Translations under genes and position numbers: made by a program
Shown: positions 53,390-63,468 of the stretch, in pieces
Numbering within the stretch: the first letter of the stretch is position 1
Layout of the letters: the number at the start of each line of letters is the position of its first letter
Source: Culex pipiens pallens
Taxonomy: Eukaryota > Arthropoda > Insecta > Diptera > Culicidae
Direction of reading: 5' to 3'
Length of the DNA: 64,000 nt
Assembly: GCF_016801865.2 (NCBI RefSeq)
Contig: NC_068938.1
Location: forward strand, 131,964,689-132,028,688
The notes under the pieces: model-generated
The model's input: only the letters and a program-made list of their open reading frames with translations
Told to the model about the DNA's origin: nothing
Database searches by the model: none

Positions 53390-53910
53390 GCCATTTTTCA
53401 TGAGAACCGCCGCATCATAGCGACTTCCACGCCGTCCGAATCGCTCGAATTTCCTCCTTCTGCTGCCGGTGTTCTTCCTTCTGGTTGCTGGTCCTCTTCT
53501 TCTATTGGCCGCTGCTGCTGCTGCTCCGCGCCGGCCCGACGTGCACAGTTCGAGTGCTCGTTCCAAAGTGACTTGCTTTTGCGAAATTTTCTGCTTATAT
53601 AGCGGCACAGCCGGAGAACGGCACAAAAGGGACGCGGTCTCGAATGCATACGCTCGCTCTGATTGGTCATCTGTCCGATTTGTACTGAAAAATTACTCAT
53701 TTTGATTGCATGTTTTAAGTGCTTTAACTATGTTTAGTCAGACTATCTATGTAGTTAAACAATAGCTGAAGTCTTCCTCTTTCGATTGGTGGTCCAACCA
53801 TCTGGATTGATTCACAGGGAAAAAAGATATAAGCGTTCAAAATGTCCCCTTTTTCAACGCTTAAAAGTGACGCTTTGGATCGAATTTCTGAACTGGCCCC
53901 CCAATATAGT
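53390..53910 (-). pseudogene. displaced copy of histone-derived unit C
   Basis: Matches 11200-11700: GCAGCA/GGAA-rich body, TATA box (ttatatag, 53595-53602), half-site AAAAGGGACGCGGTCTCGAA (53625), and the following 'tgattgcatgttttaag' flank. The minus-strand 3' end with the stem-loop is missing and is replaced by the 149 bp array. Confidence 0.7.
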
Positions 53911-54095
53911 AAATAGAGACATAGTCCTATGTCAAAACATAAAAGAACAAACAAAGACTCGAACAAAGAACTGTAACAAATAACAAAATTCAAAAATAGA
54001 AAATAAAAAAGCAAAACATAAAAAATCTAAAAGTTTGAAGTTTAAAAATCCAAAATTCAAAAAAAATCTAAATTATTTTTTTTGTATTTTTGTTA

Positions 54096-54515
54096 CAGTC
54101 GACTCTCTGGCTGTCGATCTTCTCGATAACAATATTGCTCCATCTATCGATAAATTCTTCAGTCCCTTCAAACTGCATACTTCGATTGGCTTTATTCCTC
54201 GATATTTTCTCTTGCTTGAAGGATCTCTTCCTCGACGGTCCCTTGGATTCTGTTTGCTCTAAAAATCTCTTCCGGTTGTCAATATTGTCACTATCTCATG
54301 GCTTGCATAGAAATTTTTCTTTGCAAAACGAAGCTCTGAAGGGTGTTTGACATTAGTTTGTTTTTGTTTGCTGGACGTTGCCATGATTCTCTCCCATAGC
54401 TGGGTATCAAGAAAAAAACATATTTTCAATCGAGTCTTCATTTTGCATCGTTCTGTAAACTGATGATTCTCTTCCTCGACGGTCCCTTGGATATTGACAA
54501 CCAGAGAGTCGACTG
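54096..54515. mobile_element. 420 bp pogo-like MITE
   Basis: Ends CAGTCGACTCTCTGGCTGTC and its imperfect inverse, with TA on both sides (54094-54095 and 54516-54517). Subterminal tcctcgacggtcccttgga occurs twice in direct orientation. CAG termini with a TA target are typical of pogo/Tigger-type Tc1-mariner elements. No transposase. Confidence 0.75.
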
Positions 54516-55080
54516 TATAATGGTTTTAAAATTATTTTTTTTTATTCATGTATTTATTGAGATTTATCCAAATTTTTTTAAATTCATGCGGTTGTTAATC
54601 GATTTTGAAGTGCCGTAAAATATTTATTTATTTATTCTTTCTTCTTTTGTTTCATTGTTCTATTTTCTCGCAGTAGGCTGCACGTTTGATTTGCATGTTT
54701 CGTAGTGATTTCGAAGCTTGTTTCGAAGTTTTGTGTTTTATTTATTTATTTGTGTTTATTTATTTTTCGAAGAAATTTACCGAATTTTGTTGAGACAAGC
54801 CATGCGTACTGCTTGATTAAGGCTCTGAAAGGCATCATTCCCGTTAGGTCATTTGGCGGCCATGTTTGTTTTAAATTGTAATTGTAATTGTAATTTTATT
54901 TGGCAACGATATCCTGTTAGTCAGACTTTTTATCAGGGCAAGGAGGTGTACAAACCGGAAATTTAAATTAGGACAAGTAAAATCGAATAGTTACAAATCG
55001 TGTACACACAAAAAAACTAATTTTGACTGTGACGAACAATTGCACGCTTAAAAGCATTAGTACGTGTTTCTCTCTTTATA

Positions 55081-55404
55081 CACTGAAAACCCAACCATGG
55101 TAGTTGCTACCATATTGTAGGGTTAAATTGAGAACACGCACCGACGTATTTTTGCTAAAAACATTCCGTGCTTGGATTGACTGATTAACGCAGTCAGTTT
55201 TACTATGTCGAGAGCGGTATGGTAATTTTAACCCTCGATTATGGACAGAATGATAATGATTTCGTATTAGCTACCATGCAATTTTGTGGAAGCATGGTAC
55301 ATTTTACCATATTTGCGTTTACTTTCACCAAAAAGCCACAGTTAATTTAATAAGCAGCATTTTTAGCAAATTTTCTTAAAACTACCATGGTCGGGCTTTC
55401 AGTG
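55081..55404. mobile_element. 324 bp MITE inserted in the LINE ORF
   Basis: Inverted ends CACTGAAAACCCAACCATGG and CACTGAAAGCCCGACCATGG (reverse strand), TA duplicated at 55079-55080 and 55405-55406. Removing it and one TA restores an open LINE frame in phase. Confidence 0.85.
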
Positions 55405-57577
55405 TAGCCAGAGGTAGTTGGTTCCAGCTGGACGTCCCGTGCACCAGCAGGCTTTTTCCACTGGAAGTCGTTTGTCGTGGAACGATAAAATTCGACGCGC
55501 GTTCGAGTTGTCCACGTTGAAGGTGTTGCGCGATGTAGCCGGGTAGTCGTCCTTCGTATGCTTGCTTCATGAAGCAGCATATCCTTATTCTGTAGTTGAT
55601 GGGTAGGTCATGTCCGAGTATTGTGTCGCGGACCGCCGCTGTGGTGTCACGACATCGCAGATTGTGCACGAAGCGAATCGCCGATTTAAAGCACCGATGC
55701 AGACGGTCGCGGAGAGTAGCAGTCAGGCCAGGGTAGTATATCACGTCGCAGTAGGTGAAAAATGGCATCACAGCAGCTTGTACTAGTTTGCGACGTGTTT
55801 CCAGTGACAAGACTGGTCCAAAACGGCGGAAGGTTCGAAGCGTGCTGTAGGTCTTCTGCAGGACATCGTTCACCTGTTGTTCCCAGGTCAGGTTATTGTC
55901 CATCTTGACCCCGAGGTTCGTGACTTGGCTGCTCAATGGGATCTTGGTGTTGCAGAAGACGACGTCCTCCGTCGGAACAACCGCGCCGGTTTTGCAGAAG
56001 ATTACAGCTTGCGTTTTCTTTGGGTTTGGGAACAGTCGATTAGCCCTCGCCCAGTGCGCAATCGAGGTTAGGTCTTCGTTAACGTCACGCACCAGTTGAT
56101 CAACATTCGCGATCGGCCCCGACAGATAAATCTGGAGATCATCGGCGTAAAGCTGCCAGTGACATTTCAGCGCTCTTGGTAAGCTGTTTATGTAGAGGCT
56201 AAACAGCAGTGCGCTCAGACACGAGCCTTGGGGTGTTCCGTCGGTGACTTGCATCGCTGCTGACACGGCGCTCCCGAGGCGAACCACTTGAGAGCGGTCG
56301 CTAAGGTAAGATGCGATCAGGTCGCATGCAGCTCGAGAAAAGCGGAACTCATCGCGCAGCTTGTTCCTCAACAGCCGGTGGTCGACACAGTTGAAGGCCA
56401 GAGAAAAATCGACAAGGACCATGACTGTGCATCGATTCTCGTCCAGGTTGCTGTACAGGTCGTGGACCACTTTTGTCAAGGCCGTCGTGGTACTGTAGCC
56501 TCTCCTATAACCCGATTGGTTCGGCGCTAGGAGTGGTGGGTCAGCAGCGTTCAGATGTTCCGTGATCTGGGATAGGAGGACTTTTTCGACAACCTTGGAC
56601 ACAGCTGGTAGAACGCTGATCGGACGGAAATCCTTTGGCTGTGAAGGATTGGCGGCCTTCGGGATTGGAGTCACAATTCCTTTCTTCCAGTTAGTCGGGA
56701 AAGTCCTCGTGTCGATGATGTTGTTGATAAGATGAGCGAGGAGGGGAAGGACGAACGGACACAGTAGTTTCACGAACGAGATAGGGATGTCGTCACAGCC
56801 GGCTGCGTTTGTTTGAATTTCGAGGATCTTAGAGCAGACCTCGTTGACATCCGTGTGACGAAAAACGAAGTTCGGTTCGCCTGGATCATGAGCAGTTCTG
56901 TGACTCGGTTCCACAGGCCGCTCGTTTGTGTCTCCCGCGTTCAGCTGCCGATGCCCGGTTGTGAAGAAGGTGTTCAATTCGTCTGCATCTACCCCATCCG
57001 CAGGCTCGTTCTTTTTTGCGTTGTTGTGAATTCCTTCTCGTCTCAAGTTGCTCCAAAGCTTCTTAGCAGGCAGATTGGAGTCGAAGTTTTGTTCTGCGTA
57101 TCTCTTTTTTGCTGCAAAGATCAAAGTGTTGGCCCGGTCGCGCTTACGGATGAAGTCCTGCCACTGGTTGTCCCCTCGCTCTCGGTTCGGATTGCGTGAG
57201 TACAGGGCAAACGCAAGATTCCGCTCTGCAACCGCCCGCTTGATGCCAGCTGTGATCCACGGCGTCCTCGCGTCACGAACAACAATTGTGCGTTCCGGGG
57301 CATGGCGATCCATCAGACTCTTGAGACTATCAGCAAGCAGTTCGGCCTTGGTGGTCGAGTCATCAGCGGCAAAGAAGGGCTGGTGGTTCAGGGCCTGGAA
57401 GTCCGCTTGCAGTCGTAGTGGGTCGATCGTCTTGAAATTCCTGACACGAGAAGTCACTGGAGCTGGGTTTCGCACTCTCACGCTTGCAAGCAAGTAGACT
57501 ATTTCGTGATCTGAAATTGTGTTGCCAGTACTAGCTTGCGATTTGACGACCAGATCGGGGGATTCAGTGATCATCAA
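55382..57577 (-). CDS. LINE reverse transcriptase ORF fragment
   Basis: 731 codons on the minus strand from Met, in a frame open for about 20 more codons upstream. The start shows the last part of an AP-endonuclease (ISDHEIVYLL). Then comes a linker and the reverse transcriptase, with RPISVLPAVSKVVEKVL, a DFSLAFNCVDHRLL motif, GTPQGSCLSALLFSLYIN and the catalytic box YADDLQIYL near 56150. The C-terminal end is the usual LINE tail (SWNQLPLATL). The last five codons come from the inserted MITE; the original frame ran on to a stop at 55019-55017. The clade is probably within the CR1/Jockey group but not certain. Confidence 0.85.
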   Translation of the reverse strand: MMITESPDLVVKSQASTGNTISDHEIVYLLASVRVRNPAPVTSRVRNFKTIDPLRLQADFQALNHQPFFAADDSTTKAELLADSLKSLMDRHAPERTIVVRDARTPWITAGIKRAVAERNLAFALYSRNPNRERGDNQWQDFIRKRDRANTLIFAAKKRYAEQNFDSNLPAKKLWSNLRREGIHNNAKKNEPADGVDADELNTFFTTGHRQLNAGDTNERPVEPSHRTAHDPGEPNFVFRHTDVNEVCSKILEIQTNAAGCDDIPISFVKLLCPFVLPLLAHLINNIIDTRTFPTNWKKGIVTPIPKAANPSQPKDFRPISVLPAVSKVVEKVLLSQITEHLNAADPPLLAPNQSGYRRGYSTTTALTKVVHDLYSNLDENRCTVMVLVDFSLAFNCVDHRLLRNKLRDEFRFSRAACDLIASYLSDRSQVVRLGSAVSAAMQVTDGTPQGSCLSALLFSLYINSLPRALKCHWQLYADDLQIYLSGPIANVDQLVRDVNEDLTSIAHWARANRLFPNPKKTQAVIFCKTGAVVPTEDVVFCNTKIPLSSQVTNLGVKMDNNLTWEQQVNDVLQKTYSTLRTFRRFGPVLSLETRRKLVQAAVMPFFTYCDVIYYPGLTATLRDRLHRCFKSAIRFVHNLRCRDTTAAVRDTILGHDLPINYRIRICCFMKQAYEGRLPGYIAQHLQRGQLERASNFIVPRQTTSSGKSLLVHGTSSWNQLPLATLKARPW

Positions 57578-57659
57578 ATCGATGGTGGTTGCACTGGTTT
57601 CTGTTATCCGAGTAGGGCCAGTAGGTAGAATCGTGAGGTTGTTTTAGAAAAAAAAAAAC

Positions 57660-58190
57660 ATTCAAATCGTCGCCGTCGTGCTAACTTGTCGTACGTGCAT
57701 GTTGGGCCAAATTTAGTTAAGAACGCCATTTTGTGCAGCTCACAATGCATCATCTTTTGACCTTTACAGATCCCCAAAAAGTCGATTTCAATCCTGAGAT
57801 ATTCAATGAAAATCAAAAAAGCTTCGAAATTTTTTGTCACTTTTCATGTGAAAGTAGTTTCAATCTTGTCGTGCTATCTTGTCACTCCCTGAAAATTGTA
57901 AGTGCGACAATTGCCCAAAGGGATTTCAGGTCAGAACGCGTTTGACGCACGTGCAAGATAGACTACCGTAAATATTTGTAATTATAACTCGGGACTCCAG
58001 CAACCAACTTCAACCAAACTTCGGGACAATGCACAGAATGGTCAGCCAAACAAAATGTGTTTATTATTGTTTACATTGCGTGCTCTGGTTTTTGTTTATT
58101 CAAGGTCAAACATTAAAACGCGTTTTTCTCGGAACGTCGAAATGGCGGGTGCGACAAGATAGCACGACGACGTCGAAATTTGATTCAGAA
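57660..58190. mobile_element. about 0.5 kb MITE
   Basis: Ends carry inverted GTCGTGCTAACTTGTCG and its near-complement cgacaagatagcacgac, preceded by CAAAT-CGTCG. Non-coding interior. Confidence 0.6.
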
Positions 58191-58238
58191 TGTTTCAATC
58201 AAAAATTGGTTTTCTTTGTGTTGTTTGTAAAAGCATTT

Positions 58239-58816
58239 CGACGGTAACATTTCAAAAGACATCATGTACATTTTGACACTTTCTGGGTTATTGCATATTT
58301 TAAAAGTACTCCTTTTAAGCTACCTCTCCACCAAAAATGAGCAAAAGTTACTTCAGTAAAGTCTGTTTAATAATGATTTTAAATAAAGTAACATAAACAA
58401 AATCTCTGCCATCAGCAGTCCCTGTTTATATAGCCCTGTCAACCTGTCAAACAAAAGACTACATAAACCTCGTGACGAAAAAAAAGCATCATGAACAAAG
58501 CGCCATGTACATTCGGCGAAGAAAAACGAATCATAACAAAGCGCCCCCCTCAATGACAGCAGGGTGATATAGACGTTTGGTGATTTCAAAAGAAGTTATG
58601 TTTGTTTTTCTTAAATAAAACGACGGAAATAATGTTTTATTGAATTTGGATGATCAAGTATCAATGAAAGCAACGTTTTTCGTCGTTTGTTATTATTAGA
58701 ACATCTTATTTTGCTTTTATATTTAAATGGGAATTGAAAATGGATGCTCAACATTGAAATGCGTTTTTCTCAAAACGCATGGTTTGTACATGATGCTTTT
58801 TGAAATGTTGGCGTCG
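58239..58816. mobile_element. 578 bp MITE, copy 2
   Basis: Nearly collinear with 34377-34952, with matching inverted ends (CGACGGTAACATTTCAAAAG and CGACGCCAACATTTCAAAAA). Here the ends agree better with each other (both continue into CATCATGTAC). Confidence 0.8.
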
Positions 58817-58865
58817 ATTTTACGCATCGTGATTTTTTTTTTTTCATTTCAATATAGGTACTTTT

Positions 58866-59097
58866 TATTCGGGTTGCACAGTTCAACGGAAACAAAACGT
58901 GAGAAATGAGTTTAATAAACGAATTTAGTGTATTTCGATTAAGCGCGAAGTTTACAGTTCGAGATCAACTTTGAGAGTGAGAAACGGAAGTGGCAAAACG
59001 CAGAAGGCGTTGTTGCTCGCAAGCAAGAAAGGAAGCACAACTGTCAAAGTAGCGACAACGGTCGAGGGATAGGACAGTCGTTGTTTACACTCTAATA
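58866..59097 (-). repeat. 3' LTR of the copia element
   Basis: Minus-strand LTR starting TATTAGAGTG and ending CAACCCGAATA. Confidence 0.92.
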
Positions 59098-59104
59098 CTC
59101 CTCC

Positions 59105-62100
59105 TCAACGACCACTGCCGGGCGCTGCAAGTCCAAGCAGCGAAGACAGCTTCCGGTGCTTCACGGCTCCTACGGGTTTGGTGAGCACGTCCGCAATCAT
59201 GTCCTCGGTCGGACAGTACTCCAGCTGTAGCACCTTCCGTTCACAGAGTTCCTTCACGTAGCAGTGCTTGGTATCTACGTGCTTGGAACGCCGCGTTGTT
59301 CTTTCTGCTGCAACAAATTTGATGCAACTTTGGTTGTCCTCCTTGATGGTCAACGGTTTCTGCTCCGGTTCGCCGAAGTCTTCCATCAGGGTCAGCAGCC
59401 AGACTGCTTCTTGGGATGTGTCGCAAAGAGCGACGAACTCCGATTCCATGGACGACAGAGTCACGCACTGCTGGAGACGGCTCGCCCAGGAAACAGCTCC
59501 TCCGGAATAGAGGAAGACGGATCCGGTCGTAGATTTCCTGGTCTTCAAATCGCCGGCCCAATCCGCGTCGGAGTAGCCGACCAATTCTCCGGTTGGATCG
59601 TCGTAGCGGAGCTGCCAGGATTTCGTGGCTTTGAGGTAGCGGACCACTCGCTTGGCCGCCGCCATGTCCGCCTGCGTGGGCGCCGTGACACTCCGTCCGA
59701 GTATCGAGGCACTGACTGCTATGTCCGGTCTGGCACAAACCGCCACATAGAGGAGCGCGCCGACGAGACTCCGATACTCCGTGCTGTTCTCAAGTGGACG
59801 ACTTTCTTCTACGGTCTTGGTGAATCCTTCGTCCATTGGAGATTTGGCACCTTTGGCATCCGAGAGTCCAAAACGTTCAGCTATACGGTCAATATAGCCT
59901 TCGAGGGAAATGCCGTACTTTCCGTCGTTGCACTTGACCTCCAGCCCCAGGAAAAAGTTAGCTGGGCCAAGGTCAGTCATCTTGAACTCCTTCTTGAGCA
60001 ACGAATAGATCTTCTCGATTTCGCCCCCAGACTTGCAGCCGACCAAGATGTCGTCAACGTAGACTAACAGGTAGATGCGCTTACCTTCGACGACCTTCAC
60101 GTAGAGACAGGGATCTGCGGTGCTCTGCTCGAACTCCAGCTGCTCGAGGACCGTGTGCAGACGCTGGTTCCAGCAACGGGCCGACTGTTTAAGCCCGTAA
60201 ATGCTCCTCCTCAAACGGCACACCAGGTCCTCCTTGCCTTGCTCTTCGAATCCGGCGGGCTGCCTCATGTAGAGTTCCTCTTGCAGCACTCCGTTCAAGT
60301 ACGCCGTCTTGACGTCGAAGTGTCGCAGCTGCAAGTTGTGTTTGCTCGCGACGGCCAGTAGCATCCGCAGCGTTGTTTGCTTGATAACTGGCGCAAACAC
60401 TTCATCGTAGTCCTGTCCGAACTTTTGGCAGTAGCCCTGGGCTACCAGACGAGCTTTGTACTTGATGGCCTCGCCCGCGGCGTTCCTCTTGACCTTGTAC
60501 ACCCAGCGACAGCCGACGGGTTTGCGGCCAGGTGGCAGTGGCACCAGCTCCCAGGTTCCGTTTTCGGCGTGTGACTGCAGCTCTTCTTCCATGGCACTTT
60601 TCCACTCAACACTTTGGTCACACCGCAGCGCCTCCCGCACACTTGTTGGTTCCGCTTCGTCGTTCGTGGGAGCCGCAGCAACCACGAAAGCTTCGTCAAA
60701 ACGGACTGGTGGCACACCCTTGGTTGATCGCAGCGAGCGCCGCGCAATCTCGTCGAGAGGAAACCCGTGGAAAGACAAATCTCCCTCCGACGCGTTTTCG
60801 TACACGGACGTCTCCAGTTCCGAACTTCCTGTTTCGTCGGTCGTGTCCTCGTCCAGTTCTATCTGCTCCACGTCTGGCTCTAGTTGCTCCACGTCGTCTT
60901 CGGTCGTTTCTGCACTCGGGCCAGCAACCGCGGGCTCGCGATCTCGCTGCTCTCCACCGCTGATCGGCACGTCAAACGTTTCCGGTTCCTTGGCCTGATG
61001 CTCTGCATCGTCCGCGAACAGGTCGCCGCTGTCTTGTACTGCCTCCTCACCGGTGTTCTCCAGAAACTTGGCATCGCGGCTAATGACGATCCAGTCGGCA
61101 TCCGGATGCAGGAAACGGTAGGCTTTGCGCCCCTCCGCGTAGCCGACGAAAGTCATCTTCACGGCCTTGGCGTCCAGTTTACGACGTTTCTCCTTGGGTA
61201 CGTGGACGTAGGCTTCCGAACCGAACACACGCAGATGGGTGTAGGATGGCTTCTTTCCGTGCCACAGTTCGTAAGGTGTTCTTTCCACGGTCGAAGTAGG
61301 CAAGCGATTCTGCAGGTAGTTGGCAGTGCTGATCGCCTCGCCCCAGTACTTCTTCCCCAAGTTCGACTCCACCAGCAGACAGCGCGCCATCTCCACCACG
61401 TAGCGGTTCTTTCGCTCGGCCTTGCCGTTCTGTTGCGGCGAATACGGCGCCGTCTGTTGCAGCACAACACCGTTCTCGGCCAGGTACTTCTTCAGCGTTC
61501 CACTTGAATATTCCCCTCCGCCGTCCGAACGGATCACTTTTGGGTAGTACCCGAACTGATTTTTCATCAGGCTGCAGTACTCCCGGATCTTCGCTTCCAC
61601 TTCCGACTTCTTCTTCAACAGGCACAACACGGTGTAGCAGCTGTAGTCGTCCACAAAAATCACGTAGAACCTGTTGCCACTTGGCGTGGCCTCCTCCATG
61701 GGGCCACCCACATCGGTGTGAATCAGATCTCCCACGGCACTGGATTTGCTCTGCGACTGCTTCGGAAAACTGTCACGACTCATTTTCCCCTTCAGGCACA
61801 CTTCACAAACACACTTTACGGCGCACTTTTCCATCTTCAGGCCGAAGCCCAGATCTTCTCGCACAATCTTCGACACCGCATCGGGATCTCGGTGACCCAG
61901 GCGCCGATGCCACATGTGCTCACACAACGCTGGATGCTCCGCCTTCGAGACCAGGGCGCGCTCGGGGAATTCCTTCAGCCGGTACAAGCCGCCGCTTCTC
62001 TCCCCCACTAGCATAACTTCTTCGCCCCGCATCACTTTACAGCCAACTTTGTCGAAACACACGGCGTAGCCCAAATCACACATCCGGCTGACCGAGAGGA

Positions 62101-63139
62101 GATTCCCGGCGAGAGACGGCACGTGGTACACATCGGCCAGGGTGACCGACATCCGGATTCCACTGCCCGTCACGGAGATCAGCTTCCCAGTGCCCGCGCC
62201 GCTGGATTTGATCCTGGTTCCATCCGCCAGACAAATGTCCGGCTGCTTCGAGGCGTCCACGTTGTTCAAGAGCGATGTGTTGGACGTCATGTGGGAAGTA
62301 GCACCGGAGTCCAAGTACCACCGGTTTGGGCTACACTCTCCACTTACGGCCAGACACATCTCCATCCCAGCTGGTCGCTCCACTGCCAGATTCGCCTTCG
62401 GTGAACCCGACGTTGCCTTGGACAGCTTCGGGCAATCGCGTTTCCAGTGACCGACAGCTCCACAGTTGTGGCACGCACCGGCCTTCTTCGTTTTCTTCTT
62501 GTCGGTCGCCTTGGAACTGCCACCAACTGAGCTCTTGAGCGCCTTCTCGTGCAGCTGCTCGTCTTCCGAGCAATCCCGACGGCGTCGCCATTCATCCCGG
62601 AGCTTGCCTTTGATGTTGTCCAACTTGATCTCCGCCTTCGGGAGATTTTCGATCACGTTGATCAAGCTCCCGTACGACGGCGGCAGGCTCGAGATGATGA
62701 GCCCCACGAACGTTGTCTCCTTCAAGCCTTCGCCGTTCATCTCCAGATGGTTTGCCATCGCCGTCATCTCCTTGAGGTGCTCCGGGAGGTTGCCGCCTTC
62801 TCTGAGCCGCAACGAACACAACTTCCGCAAAACGTGCAGTGTGTTGCTGTAGTTCGACTCCCCGTGGATTTCCTGCAACGCGTCCCACATCTCCTTCGAC
62901 GTCGTCTTCCGACAAATGTGGACGAGTTGATCGTTCTCCACGGCCAGCCCGATCGCCACCTTGGCATCTCCGTCCTTTTTGAGCCAGGCTGCATCCGGAT
63001 TGGCCGGTTTGTCCTGCGTCACCGTTGAGGTCAGGCCTTCCTTGAAGAGCAGAAGTTCCATCTTGAACTTCCACATCACGTAGTTCTCGTCGTTCAGCTT
63101 TTCCACCTGCACCTTTGCGTCCGCCATCTTGCTTTTCAC
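59105..63139 (-). CDS. copia gag-pol polyprotein
   Basis: 1344 codons, unbroken. In order: gag (about 1-210), CCHC knuckle CHNCGAVGHWKRDC (about 224), aspartic protease WYLDSGATSHM (about 272), pre-integrase LWHRRLGH with CEVCLKGK, and integrase core with the D-D-E residues (IHTDVGGPM, FVDDYS/RSDGGGEYSS, QNGKAERKNR). Then follow an acidic linker, reverse transcriptase (WVYKVKRNAAGEAIKYKARL, catalytic YVDDILVG) and RNase H (GYSDADWAGD, LSSMESEFVAL, KHVDTKHCYVKE). The integrase-before-RT order is diagnostic of Ty1/copia. Met-5 (MADAKVQ) is an alternative start. All catalytic residues I can check are present. Confidence 0.95.
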   Translation of the reverse strand: MKSKMADAKVQVEKLNDENYVMWKFKMELLLFKEGLTSTVTQDKPANPDAAWLKKDGDAKVAIGLAVENDQLVHICRKTTSKEMWDALQEIHGESNYSNTLHVLRKLCSLRLREGGNLPEHLKEMTAMANHLEMNGEGLKETTFVGLIISSLPPSYGSLINVIENLPKAEIKLDNIKGKLRDEWRRRRDCSEDEQLHEKALKSSVGGSSKATDKKKTKKAGACHNCGAVGHWKRDCPKLSKATSGSPKANLAVERPAGMEMCLAVSGECSPNRWYLDSGATSHMTSNTSLLNNVDASKQPDICLADGTRIKSSGAGTGKLISVTGSGIRMSVTLADVYHVPSLAGNLLSVSRMCDLGYAVCFDKVGCKVMRGEEVMLVGERSGGLYRLKEFPERALVSKAEHPALCEHMWHRRLGHRDPDAVSKIVREDLGFGLKMEKCAVKCVCEVCLKGKMSRDSFPKQSQSKSSAVGDLIHTDVGGPMEEATPSGNRFYVIFVDDYSCYTVLCLLKKKSEVEAKIREYCSLMKNQFGYYPKVIRSDGGGEYSSGTLKKYLAENGVVLQQTAPYSPQQNGKAERKNRYVVEMARCLLVESNLGKKYWGEAISTANYLQNRLPTSTVERTPYELWHGKKPSYTHLRVFGSEAYVHVPKEKRRKLDAKAVKMTFVGYAEGRKAYRFLHPDADWIVISRDAKFLENTGEEAVQDSGDLFADDAEHQAKEPETFDVPISGGEQRDREPAVAGPSAETTEDDVEQLEPDVEQIELDEDTTDETGSSELETSVYENASEGDLSFHGFPLDEIARRSLRSTKGVPPVRFDEAFVVAAAPTNDEAEPTSVREALRCDQSVEWKSAMEEELQSHAENGTWELVPLPPGRKPVGCRWVYKVKRNAAGEAIKYKARLVAQGYCQKFGQDYDEVFAPVIKQTTLRMLLAVASKHNLQLRHFDVKTAYLNGVLQEELYMRQPAGFEEQGKEDLVCRLRRSIYGLKQSARCWNQRLHTVLEQLEFEQSTADPCLYVKVVEGKRIYLLVYVDDILVGCKSGGEIEKIYSLLKKEFKMTDLGPANFFLGLEVKCNDGKYGISLEGYIDRIAERFGLSDAKGAKSPMDEGFTKTVEESRPLENSTEYRSLVGALLYVAVCARPDIAVSASILGRSVTAPTQADMAAAKRVVRYLKATKSWQLRYDDPTGELVGYSDADWAGDLKTRKSTTGSVFLYSGGAVSWASRLQQCVTLSSMESEFVALCDTSQEAVWLLTLMEDFGEPEQKPLTIKEDNQSCIKFVAAERTTRRSKHVDTKHCYVKELCERKVLQLEYCPTEDMIADVLTKPVGAVKHRKLSSLLGLAAPGSGR

Positions 63140-63236
63140 TGATGCACGCGACGCACAAAGTCCGATCAGAAAAAACGACTTTTCCCGACTTTCACTCGCG
63201 GAAAACTCAAATCTTCACTACTGTGGGCCCACAACC

Positions 63237-63468
63237 TATTCGGGTTGCACAGTTCAACGGAAACAAAACGTGAGAAATGAGTTTAATAAACGAATTTAGT
63301 GTATTTCGATTAAGCGCGAGGTTTACAGTTCGAGATCAACTTTGAGAGTGAGAAACGGAAGTGGCAAAACGCAGAAGGCGTTGTTGCTCGCAAGCAAGAA
63401 AGGAAGCACAACTGTCAAAGTAGCGACAACGGTCGAGGGATAGGACAGTCGTTGTTTACACTCTAATA
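63237..63468 (-). repeat. 5' LTR of the copia element
   Basis: Copy of the 58866-59097 LTR with one change noticed; on the minus strand it is followed by the primer binding site. Confidence 0.92.

Larger units (their letters stand above)
54875..57640 (-). mobile_element. 5'-truncated non-LTR retrotransposon
   Basis: The minus-strand element ends in a (TTACAA)n-type tail (54875-54898). It begins abruptly near 57640 within the end of the endonuclease domain, before the in-frame stretch TTIDLMITESPDLV. It is the usual result of incomplete target-primed reverse transcription. A 324 bp MITE interrupts its 3' part at 55081-55404. Confidence 0.8.
58866..63468 (-). mobile_element. full-length Ty1/copia retrotransposon, possibly active
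   Basis: 4603 bp insertion with 232 bp LTRs at each end and target duplication CTTTT (58861-58865 and 63469-63473). Next to the 5' LTR is a primer binding site GGTTGTGGGCCCAC. The purine tract GAGGAGGAG precedes the 3' LTR. The internal ORF is intact. I noticed one difference between LTRs (GCGCGAAG versus GCGCGAGG), so insertion was recent. Confidence 0.95.
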
